Source: Flagellimonas ochracea | Lineage (GTDB): Bacteria > Bacteroidota > Bacteroidia > Flavobacteriales > Flavobacteriaceae | Length of the DNA stretch: 64,000 nucleotides | NCBI RefSeq assembly: GCF_009903685.1 | Contig: NZ_JAAABI010000003.1 | Coordinates: forward strand, 62,001 to 126,000 | Reading direction: 5' to 3' | Shown: positions 37,101-45,037 of the stretch, in pieces | How the letters are laid out: every line of letters begins with the position of its first letter | How positions within the stretch are numbered: position 1 is the stretch's first letter | Translations under genes and position numbers: made by a program | Notes under the pieces: generated by a model | The model's input: only the letters and a program-made list of their open reading frames with translations | The model's database searches: none | Told to the model about the DNA's origin: nothing

Positions 37101-37464
37101 TTATAAGGTTGGAGAATATAAAAAAGCACAGAAACTATTCGAAAAATTAAAAAAAGTCTACCAAGAACATCTGGACTATTTGGCCGCAATGGACTTGCAA
37201 GAACAATATTTGAAGATGGAAGACATATTTTCCAACCTGCAGGGCTACCAACGAAGTTTGGAAATCTTTCAAGAACAGGATAATGCCGAATTGGCAGAAA
37301 AAGAAGAAAACATATTCAATTCCTATTTCTTAAAATTTCAATATCTGCTCCAAGAATATACTCCGAATATGCTACAAATTTCAGAATGGGAGAAAAGGAG
37401 TTTTCAAAACAAGAATATAGATGAAAATACTACTCAATCAATGAGCGACTTTATTCTGTTCTAA
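34144..37464 (+). CDS. DUF2723 (GT117-type) membrane protein
   Basis: A 1106-residue protein whose N-terminus (FLNALVTYTLTIEPTVSFWD, then TGEYIATSAKLEVAHPPGAP) is the DUF2723 signature. The early Asp-Thr-Gly-Glu and His-Pro-Pro-Gly resemble lipid-linked glycosyltransferases of the GT-C fold. Multiple membrane helices occupy about residues 10-310 and 540-640. A soluble region follows (about 650-950), and the C-terminus (950-1106) has TPR-like helix pairs (MHKALEIIEIAMQNIPFERY). Transfer of a sugar to an envelope acceptor is inferred; homologues are called glycosyltransferase family 117. Its 3' end overlaps the convergent decarboxylase gene by 27 bases. Confidence 0.85.
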   Translation: MEYKKWDVLLGWTVFLNALVTYTLTIEPTVSFWDTGEYIATSAKLEVAHPPGAPLFQMIGAFFAIFAREAGQVAVMMNYVSCISSAFTILFLFWTITNLTQKLALQKGKITADKAIIVLGSGLVGALSFTYSDSFWFNATETEVYAMASFIMALLMWLGLKWMDNLKKPRANKWLLLICFIIGLTFGIQFMGFLTIPSLVLLFYFKNFKKITTKNFVLANVIAIAILFFVFKFSLTYTLRLFAWGEIFFVNQFGLPFNSGSLIIALGFLATFYFGLRFTRKKNLVFANTLTLCMLFLFLGFSSWLLLPIRASVHVGINENDPSDARKLLAYYNREQYPSTDSPFYGVYYTDRFAPSGGDEDDNPKYERDEKLGKYIIVNDYEDAVQGPNKRHIGLFPRMWSREHAENYIKFFGPLKFQIQPQYRSNAALTETMEEFKRGYANADIDDEGYVKFLNDFSKYIDVQPPSILDNLKYMFQYQFGYMYVRYFMWNFVGRQNDVQGRYDGNGQWLSGIKALDSVRLGSQESLPSDFLGNKARNTYFFLPLLLGIIGLMFQASSNPKQFWVLFVFFIFTGLAIQFYTNPPIFQPRERDYSLVGSFYAFTVWIGIGTYCLFDVFQKYIKAKAGALTAVALSLCAVPLVMVSQNWDDHDRSNRYTARASAKAYLDSTQRDAGAILFTIGDNDNFPLWYLQEIEGYRTDVRVIVTSYFATDWYIDQMKRKAYKSDPIPSQLTHDKYNYGSRDVIYYQGITDNRWDIKDFMDWISSDHPQTKFGHLLKMRGADLMEYPKSTQNMVYYPTNKIRILVNKKNVLESSLVKQKDSALIVDYIDIDLPDYLTKNRMMMLDIIANNDWERPIYFSGGSFDDAEYIWMKDYLQSDGLAYKLVPIKTAYDGGFKMGRVDTELSYDIVKKWDWGNSGNLDIYHDPQTRKQFGVTFRLSLAKLVEGLIEEKKMHKALEIIEIAMQNIPFERYGYYMFVEPFLEGYYKVGEYKKAQKLFEKLKKVYQEHLDYLAAMDLQEQYLKMEDIFSNLQGYQRSLEIFQEQDNAELAEKEENIFNSYFLKFQYLLQEYTPNMLQISEWEKRSFQNKNIDENTTQSMSDFILF

Positions 37465-38889
37465 AAATTCATTGGCAAATTGGTTGCATTGCGCCAGTGT
37501 TTCTTTCACGTCATCCAACGTTGTCCTCGGATTAATCAAGCACATGCGCAATACCACTTGACCGTGAAGCAGGGTTGTAACCAAAAGTGCTTTTCTGGAT
37601 GATACCACGCTTTCTGAGATATATTGATTGATGGCATCCAATTCGTTTTCGCTGTATTTGTCCTTAATAGGATGATACCTAAAGTTGATGACCGCTAGCG
37701 TAGCAGGAAAGACCACTTCCCAGTTCTTACTGGTCCGCAAAATGGATTCCACTTCTTCTGCAAGCTCAATGTTATACGTTATGGCATCCCTAAACTCTTT
37801 TAAACCAAAAGTTTTCAAAGACATATAAAACTTCAACGCCCTGAACCTTCGGGTCAACTGTATACCATGGTCATAAAAATTGATTTCGGAAGGGTTCCCT
37901 TCAATATCCCTGAGATATTCCGGTTTTTCAGTGAAAGTATGACTGAGGTGTTTGTGGTTGCGTACCAAAAGACAGCCCATCTCATACGGCTGAAAAAACC
38001 ATTTATGCGGATCTACGGTCAACGAATCGGCCTTTGTCATACCTTTCATCAACGGTCTTCCTTTTTCAGACAGATATGCAACGGCACCATAGGCACCGTC
38101 AATATGAAACCAAATATTTTCTTGTTTGCAAATAGCGGCCAATTCGTTTAATGGGTCAACTGTACCGGTGTTTGTAGTGCCCGATGTGGCTATCAGACAA
38201 AAGGGATGGAGCCCATCCAATCGGTCCTTGGCAATGCAGTTTTTTAGTTTATTAACAGCAAACTTGAGTTCGATATCCGTAGGAATGATTCGGATCTGTT
38301 CTTTTTTGAATCCCAAAACCCGGATGGCCTTTATGTTGGAAGAATGGGCTTGATCCGAAAGATAGATTACAGCCTTGGAAAAATCATCCCCACACTTTAT
38401 TCTTCGAGCTGTTGCCAAAGCGGTCAAATTGGCCATGGAACCCCCACTTGTAAAAATGCCACCCCCTTTTTTCTTGGGAAATCCAAATAATTTCAACAGC
38501 CATTGGATGGTGATGATTTCCAGCTCTGCAGCAGCCGGAGAAGCTACCCATCCCCCTGAAAAAATGTTGTAGCCTGTAGCCAAAGCATCTGCCATTACGC
38601 TTACATAGTTGCTGGGACCCGGCACAAAGGAGTAGGCTTTTGGATGGGACAAATTAGTACTGTTGGTCATTACCTTTTCCAGAACAAAATCCAAGACTTG
38701 ATTGGGCTCCATGCCTTTTTCTGGAGCTTCTTCCAGAAAAAGCGAGTCCATTTCTTCTCTAGAACCTATAGCGACGGGTAGCTTTTGGTGTTGGGTGGTC
38801 AAGTGGTCCACTATGGCATCCACAACACGGTAACCATAGGTTTTCATGGTGTTTTTTGATAATTCCAGCCTGGCGCGGTTCTTCTTCAT
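37438..38889 (-). CDS. PLP-dependent amino acid decarboxylase (group II)
   Basis: A 483-residue group II decarboxylase of the aromatic-L-amino-acid / diaminobutyrate / glutamate decarboxylase type. The PLP lysine is Lys296 (TVDPHKWFFQPYEMG). Upstream are the cofactor residues GGSMANLTAL and WFHIDGAYG. The substrate cannot be told by eye: aromatic amino acids, 2,4-diaminobutyrate or aspartate are all possible. The gene overlaps the 3' end of the DUF2723 gene by 27 bases on the opposite strand and is not clearly linked to gldA upstream. Confidence 0.88.
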   Translation of the reverse strand: MKKNRARLELSKNTMKTYGYRVVDAIVDHLTTQHQKLPVAIGSREEMDSLFLEEAPEKGMEPNQVLDFVLEKVMTNSTNLSHPKAYSFVPGPSNYVSVMADALATGYNIFSGGWVASPAAAELEIITIQWLLKLFGFPKKKGGGIFTSGGSMANLTALATARRIKCGDDFSKAVIYLSDQAHSSNIKAIRVLGFKKEQIRIIPTDIELKFAVNKLKNCIAKDRLDGLHPFCLIATSGTTNTGTVDPLNELAAICKQENIWFHIDGAYGAVAYLSEKGRPLMKGMTKADSLTVDPHKWFFQPYEMGCLLVRNHKHLSHTFTEKPEYLRDIEGNPSEINFYDHGIQLTRRFRALKFYMSLKTFGLKEFRDAITYNIELAEEVESILRTSKNWEVVFPATLAVINFRYHPIKDKYSENELDAINQYISESVVSSRKALLVTTLLHGQVVLRMCLINPRTTLDDVKETLAQCNQFANEFLEQNKVAH

Positions 38890-38912
38890 AAAATGGGTTT
38901 GAATCTGAACCT

Positions 38913-38920
38913 CAAAAATA
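38913..38920 (-). promoter_or_regulatory. Candidate -7 box of the decarboxylase gene
   Basis: Minus-strand TATTTTTG, a full TAnnTTTG match, 23 bases upstream of the start. Confidence 0.45.
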
Positions 38921-38956
38921 CCACAAATCGGATAGTTGAAATGTACAATCAGCTTA

Positions 38957-39850
38957 CTAAGAGGTCAATTCAGTAAAAAGACTTTCCAAATTCTTGTTTT
39001 TGCGGTTTAGCTGTAACGTTTTTAGTTTGTTGTCATGCGCAAAATCAAAAACAGCAGGACGCATATCCTTATCCGTTCTGAAGCTAATCTCATAAACAAA
39101 ACCACCAACATTCTTTACTTGGGCAACATGTGACATCTGCTTTAACAACATTTCTTCGACACGATAATCAAACTCTACTACGATTATTTGTTCCTTAGTT
39201 TCACGAAGCTCATCCAGTTTCTTGTCGGCCACCAATTTTCCTTTGTTGATGATGATGACCCGATCACAGATTTCCTCCACTTCCTTCATGATGTGTGTGG
39301 AAAGCAAGATGGTTTTATGTTTCCCAATTTCTCGAATCAATTTCCGGATTTCCATCAACTGATTGGGATCGAGACCTGTGGTGGGTTCATCCAATATGAG
39401 TACCTCTGGGTCGTGCAATAGCGCTGCCGCCAATCCCACACGCTGTCGATATCCTTTGGACAACTGCCCAATTTTTTTGTAGGACTCTGGAGTGAGTCCG
39501 GTTTGTTCAATGATATCATTGATCATGGTTTTTGATATCCCGTGCACTTCAGCATGGAAAGCCAAATATTCCCTTACATACATATCCAAATAAAGTGGGT
39601 TATGCTCCGGAAGATAACCAAGACTTTTTTGTACATCCCGTTCAGCAGTAAGCACATCAAACCCATTGACCTCGGCGGTTCCGGTGTCGGCTTTATAGTA
39701 GGTGGTCAAAATACGCATCATAGTGGATTTACCAGCTCCGTTTGGCCCCAAAAAGCCAACAATCTCTCCTTTTTTTATCGAAAAGGAAACATCATTCAGT
39801 GCTTTCTGTTGACCGAACGTTTTAGTGATGTTTTGGACCTTGATTGACAT
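38957..39850 (-). CDS. gldA: Gliding-motility ABC transporter ATP-binding protein GldA
   Basis: A 297-residue ABC ATPase: Walker A GPNGAGKST at 35-43, signature LSKGYRQRVGLA, Walker B VLILDEPTTGLDP and the H-loop STHIMKEVEEICD. Length and the C-terminal region fit GldA, the ATPase of the GldA-GldF-GldG exporter required for flavobacterial gliding. gldF and gldG are not adjacent here, as is common. A general exporter role is the cautious alternative. Confidence 0.9.
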   Translation of the reverse strand: MSIKVQNITKTFGQQKALNDVSFSIKKGEIVGFLGPNGAGKSTMMRILTTYYKADTGTAEVNGFDVLTAERDVQKSLGYLPEHNPLYLDMYVREYLAFHAEVHGISKTMINDIIEQTGLTPESYKKIGQLSKGYRQRVGLAAALLHDPEVLILDEPTTGLDPNQLMEIRKLIREIGKHKTILLSTHIMKEVEEICDRVIIINKGKLVADKKLDELRETKEQIIVVEFDYRVEEMLLKQMSHVAQVKNVGGFVYEISFRTDKDMRPAVFDFAHDNKLKTLQLNRKNKNLESLFTELTS

Positions 39851-39868
39851 ACGGCGAAGTTTGATTTC

Positions 39869-39876
39869 AAAAATAC
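39869..39876 (-). promoter_or_regulatory. Candidate -7 box of gldA
   Basis: Minus-strand TATTTTTG, a full match, 18 bases upstream of the gldA start. The region from here to about 40060 has no gene that I can support. Confidence 0.45.
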
Positions 39877-40088
39877 ACTTTTGATATATATGAGGACCCT
39901 ATCAGATGGATTGAACTGGAAGTGAACTACTTTTGGTATGGTCTGGGCAATTGAAATTCACAAAAAACAGGCGTTTATTCAAAATAATTTGCAACAAATT
40001 TGGGTTTTTTGAGTAAAATTCAAAAAAAGAGAGTCAAGACAAGGGTTTTTCATTTGAATGGCTATCTTAGCCCAAGATTAGTGTAACA

Positions 40089-40160
40089 ATGACAAGAACG
40101 TATTTCTGGAACGGGTTCTACTTTTACTTCTTTTTTAAGAGAGATGAGGGACTGTTCTGA
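40089..40160 (+). CDS. Phe/Tyr-rich leader peptide of the aromatic operon
   Basis: A 23-codon reading frame ATG to TGA, starting MTRT and continuing YFWNGFYFYFFF (codons 5-16, 40101-40136), then KRDEGLF. Seven of 23 codons are Phe, three Tyr and one Trp. It lies about 140 bases upstream of pheA and is followed by a rho-independent terminator, the arrangement of classical attenuation leaders such as pheL. Ribosome stalling at scarce Phe or Tyr would keep the terminator from forming. The size and the upstream gap explain why gene callers would miss it. Confidence 0.85.
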   Translation: MTRTYFWNGFYFYFFFKRDEGLF

Positions 40161-40216
40161 ATACGATTAAAGTATATCACAATATAAAGTCCCGGTAAAA
40201 ACGGGGCTTTTTTTTT
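40148..40216 (+). promoter_or_regulatory. Attenuator: antiterminator and terminator ahead of pheA
   Basis: The terminator stem AAAGTCCCG (40186-40194) with CGGGGCTTT (40202-40210) is followed by a T tract to 40216. GGGACT at 40148-40153, inside the last codons of the leader peptide, can pair with AGTCCC at 40188-40193, the left half of the terminator. These are mutually exclusive. A ribosome stalled on the Phe/Tyr codons leaves GGGACT free (read-through); a ribosome at the stop codon covers it (termination). The antiterminator stem is short (6 bp), so other pairings may help. Confidence 0.8.
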
Positions 40217-40262
40217 GAATGAAATCCAAATTTGCCTATGTGAATTTGATGATTGAATTCAT

Positions 40263-40278
40263 CCGAAACTTGTTTCGG
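40263..40278. repeat. Short hairpin CCGAAAC-tt-GTTTCGG upstream of pheA
   Basis: A perfect 7-bp inverted repeat, with outer ATTCAT/ATGAAT arms, just before the pheA start (40298). It resembles the other common flavobacterial dispersed palindrome built on CCTGAAACTTGTTTCAGG-type sequence, and it is close enough to the start to affect initiation. Confidence 0.5.
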
Positions 40279-40297
40279 GATATAATGAATTATTATA

Positions 40298-41128
40298 ATG
40301 TCTTTAAAAGTAGCCATACAAGGAATCAAAGGGTCTAACCACCATCAGGTGGCGAAGGAATTTTTCGGAGAGGAAATCCAATTATTGGAGTGTCTTTCCT
40401 TCGATGCTGTGATTGACCATTTGTTGGATGGGAGTGCCGATAAGGGAATCATGGCACTAGAAAACTCCATCGTCGGATCTATCATACCCAACTACAACTT
40501 GGTATACCACAACTGTATTCACATTATTGGTGAGCACTATTTAAACATACACCACAATCTAATGGTATTGAAAGGAACTTCCATTGAAAAAATAAAAGAA
40601 GTTCATTCACATCCTATGGCCCTATTGCAGTGTAAAGAGTTTTTAAAGTCCTATCCGCATATAAAATTGGTAGAAAGTGTGGATACTGCCGAGACCGCAA
40701 AGCGCATCAAAGAGGGTAGGTTGACCAATATTGCTGCCATTGCTCCAAAAATGGCTGCAGATCTCTATGATTTGGATATTATTGCTCCTGAAATACAGAC
40801 CATTAAGAACAACGCCACTCGTTTTATCATTCTAAAAAAACAAAACAAGGTGCTGCCCAAGGAGGAAATAAACAAAGCATCCTTGCGGTTTATAACCGAT
40901 CACAAAAGAGGGAGCTTGGCAACGGTATTGAATGTGATGAGCGACTGTAATATGAACCTTACGAAAATACAATCCCTCCCGGTAATAGAGACTCCTTGGA
41001 AATATGCCTTTTTTGTGGATGTAACATTTGATGAATACGAACATTTTTCCAAGGCCAAATCGTTGTTGAAGATAATGTCTGAAGATTTTAGGGTATTGGG
41101 AGAATACAAAAATGCTTTGTTGCTATGA
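40298..41128 (+). CDS. pheA: Prephenate dehydratase
   Basis: A 276-residue enzyme converting prephenate to phenylpyruvate. The catalytic domain has the T174-R175-F176 motif (NNATRF). A C-terminal ACT domain spans about residues 190-270 (KRGSLATVLNVMSDCNMNLT). The Phe-binding ESRP motif of the ACT domain is replaced by QSLP, so feedback inhibition by Phe may be weak, which fits control by attenuation instead. There is no chorismate mutase domain; that activity is supplied by the fourth gene of the operon. The stop overlaps the next start (ATGA). Confidence 0.93.
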   Translation: MSLKVAIQGIKGSNHHQVAKEFFGEEIQLLECLSFDAVIDHLLDGSADKGIMALENSIVGSIIPNYNLVYHNCIHIIGEHYLNIHHNLMVLKGTSIEKIKEVHSHPMALLQCKEFLKSYPHIKLVESVDTAETAKRIKEGRLTNIAAIAPKMAADLYDLDIIAPEIQTIKNNATRFIILKKQNKVLPKEEINKASLRFITDHKRGSLATVLNVMSDCNMNLTKIQSLPVIETPWKYAFFVDVTFDEYEHFSKAKSLLKIMSEDFRVLGEYKNALLL

Positions 41129-42267
41129 CTACCGCAGATAGATTAGATAGTGTGCAAGAATACTACTTCTCCAAGAAGTTGAGGGAAGTAAGGGGACTCA
41201 TGGAACAAGGCCGTCCCATAATCAACATGGGGATAGGTAGTCCCGATTTGGCACCATCTCCTGATGTTTTAAAAACGCTGACAACAGCTATTGCTGATTC
41301 GGGAGCCCACCAATACCAGAGCTATCAGGGTCTTCCAGAACTTAGAAAGGCCATTGCAGACTTTTATCAAAGAAAATTTGACGTTTCGGTTGATGCTGCA
41401 CAAGAGATTTTGCCCCTTATGGGCTCCAAAGAAGGCATAATGCATATCAGCATGGCTTTTTTGAATGAGGGCGACCAAGTGCTTTTGCCCAATCCTGGAT
41501 ACCCTACCTATGGGGCTGTGACCAAACTTGTGGGAGGAGAACCTATTTATTACGACCTTAAAGCTGAAAACGGTTGGTTTCCAGATTTGGAACAGCTCTC
41601 CAAAATGGATTTGTCAAAAGTAAAACTGATGTGGGCAAGCTACCCCCATATGCCCACTGGGGCAACAGCTACAAAATCACAGCTGAAAGCATTGGTAGAT
41701 TTTGTAAAAAAACATGATATTCTTTTGGTCAATGATAACCCATACAGCTTCGTACTTTCCAAAAACCCTACGAGCATCTTATCCATTGACGGGGCCAAAG
41801 ATTGCACCATGGAACTAAATAGTTTGAGCAAGACATTTAACATGGCAGGTTGGCGTGTAGGTATGGTTTTGGGTAATGCTGACCATATTACGGCCATACT
41901 AAAGGTAAAAAGTAATATGGATTCCGGTATGTTCTACGGCATTCAGAAAGGTGCTGTGGTTGCTTTGCAAAGTGGCACTGAGTGGTTTGACACATTGGAT
42001 CAAGTTTACAATAAGAGAAGAGAACTTATGTTCCAATTAGTCGAAAAGTTAGATTGCGAATACGATAAAGATGCAGTTGGAATGTTCGTATGGAGCAAGT
42101 TACCTAAGAACTCACCTCCTTCCGAAGCGTTCATTGATGAGATACTGTATGAGAAGGACATCTTCATTGCACCGGGAACCATATTTGGCAGCAATGGAGA
42201 AGGATACATCCGATTTTCGCTTTGCGTAAAGGAAGAAAAAATTAAAGAAGCTCTGGAAAGATTTTAG
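41125..42267 (+). CDS. Class I/II aminotransferase of the aromatic operon
   Basis: A 380-residue fold-type I PLP aminotransferase. The PLP lysine is Lys236 (SLSKTFNMAGWRVG), and the conserved YPHMPTGA and NDNPYSF segments precede it. Set between pheA and tyrA with a 4-base overlap upstream and 2 bases to the next gene, it most likely transaminates phenylpyruvate and 4-hydroxyphenylpyruvate to Phe and Tyr. An LL-diaminopimelate- or aspartate-type specificity cannot be excluded from sequence alone. Confidence 0.9.
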   Translation: MTTADRLDSVQEYYFSKKLREVRGLMEQGRPIINMGIGSPDLAPSPDVLKTLTTAIADSGAHQYQSYQGLPELRKAIADFYQRKFDVSVDAAQEILPLMGSKEGIMHISMAFLNEGDQVLLPNPGYPTYGAVTKLVGGEPIYYDLKAENGWFPDLEQLSKMDLSKVKLMWASYPHMPTGATATKSQLKALVDFVKKHDILLVNDNPYSFVLSKNPTSILSIDGAKDCTMELNSLSKTFNMAGWRVGMVLGNADHITAILKVKSNMDSGMFYGIQKGAVVALQSGTEWFDTLDQVYNKRRELMFQLVEKLDCEYDKDAVGMFVWSKLPKNSPPSEAFIDEILYEKDIFIAPGTIFGSNGEGYIRFSLCVKEEKIKEALERF

Positions 42268-42269
42268 GT

Positions 42270-43130
42270 ATGAACGTAGTCGTTGTCGGAATAGGATTGA
42301 TAGGTGGGTCTTTTGCCAAAGATGTAAAGGCACTATATCCAAACGTTCATATAATTGGGATTGACAATAGTGACAATCATCTGGAGGAAGCTTTGGAGCT
42401 GCAAATCATAGACGAAAAGGGGAGTTACGACGCCTTGTCACAGGCCGATGTAATCTTCGTGAGTATTCCGGTCAACGCTATGGTCAGGGAATTGCCAAAG
42501 ATCTTGGATGCCGTAGGAGAGGAAACCGTTGTGATCGATGCAGGTTCTACCAAAGAGTTGATATGCCAGTCGGTGGCGGAACACCCAAAGAGAAGAAATT
42601 TTATGGCATGCCACCCCATTGCGGGGACTGAATTTTCAGGACCATCAGCGGCTATGGAAGGCTTGTATGAGGGAAAGACCAACATCATCTGTGAGGTGGA
42701 AAAGACGGCTTTTAAATTGCAGGAACGCGCTTTAGCTATTTTTCAGGATATGAAAATGCGCATTCGGTACATGAATCCAGTGGCCCACGATAAACACATT
42801 GCATATGTAAGCCATTTATCTCATATCAGCTCGTTTATGCTGGGAAAAACGGTTATCGAAAAGGAGAAAAACGAACGGGACATTTTCGATATGGCGGGGA
42901 GTGGTTTTGAAAGTACGGTCAGGTTGGCGAAAAGCTCACCGGAAATGTGGACACCCATTTTTGAGCAGAATCGTGAAAATGTGGTCGAAACTTTGGAGGA
43001 ATACATCCAAAATCTGGAAACTTTCAAACAATTATTGAAGGATAAGGATTTTGATAACGTCTATCGCGAAATGAGTGACACGAATAGAATAAAACAAATA
43101 TTAAAAGGAATTCCACTTACAAAAAAATAG
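42270..43130 (+). CDS. tyrA: Prephenate dehydrogenase
   Basis: A 286-residue NAD(P)-dependent dehydrogenase converting prephenate to 4-hydroxyphenylpyruvate. The N-terminal Rossmann motif is VVGIGLIGGSFA at residues 5-16. The substrate-binding segment MACHPIAGTEFSGP and the helical C-terminal dimerisation domain (HIAYVSHLSHISSFML) are present. It lacks an ACT domain. Tightly spaced in the aromatic operon (2 bases after the aminotransferase, 8 before the DAHP synthase). Confidence 0.93.
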   Translation: MNVVVVGIGLIGGSFAKDVKALYPNVHIIGIDNSDNHLEEALELQIIDEKGSYDALSQADVIFVSIPVNAMVRELPKILDAVGEETVVIDAGSTKELICQSVAEHPKRRNFMACHPIAGTEFSGPSAAMEGLYEGKTNIICEVEKTAFKLQERALAIFQDMKMRIRYMNPVAHDKHIAYVSHLSHISSFMLGKTVIEKEKNERDIFDMAGSGFESTVRLAKSSPEMWTPIFEQNRENVVETLEEYIQNLETFKQLLKDKDFDNVYREMSDTNRIKQILKGIPLTKK

Positions 43131-43138
43131 AACATAGT

Positions 43139-44221
43139 ATGGAAAACAATAAGCAAATGCGAAAATGGTTGGATGATATGAACCTGCCACATCCGTTGGT
43201 AATAGCCGGACCGTGTAGTGCTGAAACCGAGGAGCAGGTTTTGAAGGTGGCCCATGATCTGAAGGACACTGATGTGAACTATTATCGAGCAGGAATCTGG
43301 AAACCCAGAACACGTCCAGGTAATTTTGAGGGAGTTGGGGCCATTGGATTGAAATGGCTTCAAAAGGTAAAGGAGGAAACCGGATTGAAAACAGCTACTG
43401 AAGTAGCCAATAGAACCCATGTAGATCTGGCTCTGGAACACGATGTTGACTTATTATGGATAGGCGCAAGATCCACAGTTAGCCCTTTTATTGTGCAAGA
43501 AATTGCAGATGCGCTGAAAGGAACGGATAAAGTCGTTTTGGTCAAAAATCCCGTAAATCCAGATTTGTCCCTTTGGCTTGGAGCCGTTGAAAGACTAAAC
43601 TCTGCCAATATTGAAAAATTAGGGGTCATTCATCGAGGTTTTTCCACGTACGAAAAAACAAAGTATCGCAACATTCCAGAATGGCAGTTGGTCATCGAGT
43701 TGCAGACACGTTACCCAGATTTGCCCATTATCAACGATCCAAGCCATATTACAGGAAAACGGAATATGATTTTTGATGTATCCCAGACCGCATTGGATTT
43801 AAATTTTGATGGGTTGATGATTGAGACCCACTGCGATCCAGACAATGCCTGGAGTGATGCCGCACAACAAGTAACCCCGGATAGATTGGTTCAGATTATG
43901 AAAAACCTTCGAATTAGAAAAGAAACCGACGAACAAGCCGAGTACAATAGTAAGTTGAGCAATCTAAGGGCACAGATAGATGTAATCGACAATCAGTTGA
44001 TTGAGATTATGGGAAAGCGGATGAAAGTCTCGGACGAAATCGGAGCCCTCAAAAAGAAACGAAACGTGGCGGTGCTGCAAAGTAACAGATGGAATGCCAT
44101 TTTAGGCAATATGATCTTGGAAGGAGAACAACGAGGACTGAGTGAAGAATTTGTCTTGAAAATGTTCAAGGCAATACACCAAGAATCTATAAACCATCAA
44201 GAAAAAATCATCAATACGTAA
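43139..44221 (+). CDS. Bifunctional DAHP synthase / chorismate mutase
   Basis: A 360-residue fusion. Residues 1 to about 265 are a type I-beta 3-deoxy-7-phosphoheptulonate synthase (PLVIAGPCSAETEEQVL, AGIWKPRTRPGNFEG, NDPSHITGKR). Residues from about 270 are an AroQ chorismate mutase (LRAQIDVIDNQLIEIMGKRM, then VSDEIGALKKKRNV). It covers both the entry step of the shikimate pathway and the branch point to Phe/Tyr. As last gene of the operon it is under the same leader-peptide attenuator, so Phe/Tyr supply would gate the whole route. Confidence 0.95.
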   Translation: MENNKQMRKWLDDMNLPHPLVIAGPCSAETEEQVLKVAHDLKDTDVNYYRAGIWKPRTRPGNFEGVGAIGLKWLQKVKEETGLKTATEVANRTHVDLALEHDVDLLWIGARSTVSPFIVQEIADALKGTDKVVLVKNPVNPDLSLWLGAVERLNSANIEKLGVIHRGFSTYEKTKYRNIPEWQLVIELQTRYPDLPIINDPSHITGKRNMIFDVSQTALDLNFDGLMIETHCDPDNAWSDAAQQVTPDRLVQIMKNLRIRKETDEQAEYNSKLSNLRAQIDVIDNQLIEIMGKRMKVSDEIGALKKKRNVAVLQSNRWNAILGNMILEGEQRGLSEEFVLKMFKAIHQESINHQEKIINT

Positions 44222-44242
44222 TAAAATCAAATTTGATCACAG

Positions 44243-44287
44243 AGCCATTCAGACAGCTAAAATTGGTTTTGAATGGCTTTTTTTGCG
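44243..44287 (+). terminator. Terminator of the aromatic operon
   Basis: AGCCATTC pairs with GAATGGCT around 20 bases, followed by T residues. Confidence 0.8.
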
Positions 44288-44344
44288 TTCTACTGTAACA
44301 ATTTTTTATAAAGTACATCTTTATGAAAATTAAACACTACTGAA

Positions 44345-45019
44345 ATGAAAAAACTATATCTATTTTGTTTACTGTGGGCGCCATTTTCTGTTTTTTCCCA
44401 AAGGACAATCGATACGGAAGTTGGTGAATTTGATGCCATCAAGGTTTTTGACCTCATAGAAGTCAATCTGATACAATCTGATGAGAATAGGATTATGATA
44501 AAAGGTTGGAACGTGGACAATATTAAGTGGACGAACAAGGGAGGTGTACTGAAATTGCGAATGCAGTTTGACAAAAAATTTCAAGGCGAGGACACCATGA
44601 TTGAGGTCTATTATACCAATTTGGATGTTATTGATGGCAATGAGGGAGCCCAAATAACATGTAACGAATTGGTTAAAAAGAGCAAAATTGAACTCCGCGC
44701 ACAAGAGGGGGCAAGGATACATATTGGCATGGATGTGGATTATGTGGATGTAAGAGCTGTTACAGGCGGTATTGTACAAGCCTCGGGATTGGCTAAAAAC
44801 CAAACCATTGTGTTGAATACTGGTGGTATTTTTGAGGGACGAAACCTGAAGACGATCAATACCGACATTAAAATTTCAGCCGGAGGAGAGGCGGATGTTT
44901 TCGCCTCTGAGCAAGTGGACATAAATGTTAGGGCAGGGGGAGATGTAACCGTATATGGTAAGCCTCGAAAAGTGCATAAAAAAACTTTTGTAGGAGGCAG
45001 GGTCTATATAAAGGACTAA
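44345..45019 (+). CDS. GIN-domain (DUF2807) secreted protein
   Basis: A 224-residue protein with a signal peptide (MKKLYLFCLLWAPFSVFSQ) and a DUF2807/GIN beta-helix domain. The pattern IKVFDLIEVNLIQSDENRIM is followed by regularly spaced glycine turns (NTGGIFEGRNLKTI, SAGGEADVFA, RAGGDVTVYG). It is a paralogue in family, not in close sequence, of the lipoprotein at 31352. It is likely periplasmic or surface; the function is unknown. A bidirectional terminator separates it from the next, convergent gene. Confidence 0.85.
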   Translation: MKKLYLFCLLWAPFSVFSQRTIDTEVGEFDAIKVFDLIEVNLIQSDENRIMIKGWNVDNIKWTNKGGVLKLRMQFDKKFQGEDTMIEVYYTNLDVIDGNEGAQITCNELVKKSKIELRAQEGARIHIGMDVDYVDVRAVTGGIVQASGLAKNQTIVLNTGGIFEGRNLKTINTDIKISAGGEADVFASEQVDINVRAGGDVTVYGKPRKVHKKTFVGGRVYIKD

Positions 45020-45037
45020 ACTAAAAGAAACAGCAAC

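Noticed and set aside
34144-37464. Protein O-mannosyltransferase assignment for the DUF2723 protein
   Set aside because: The N-terminal Asp/Glu and membrane pattern resemble GT-C enzymes, but sugar donor and acceptor cannot be inferred from sequence.
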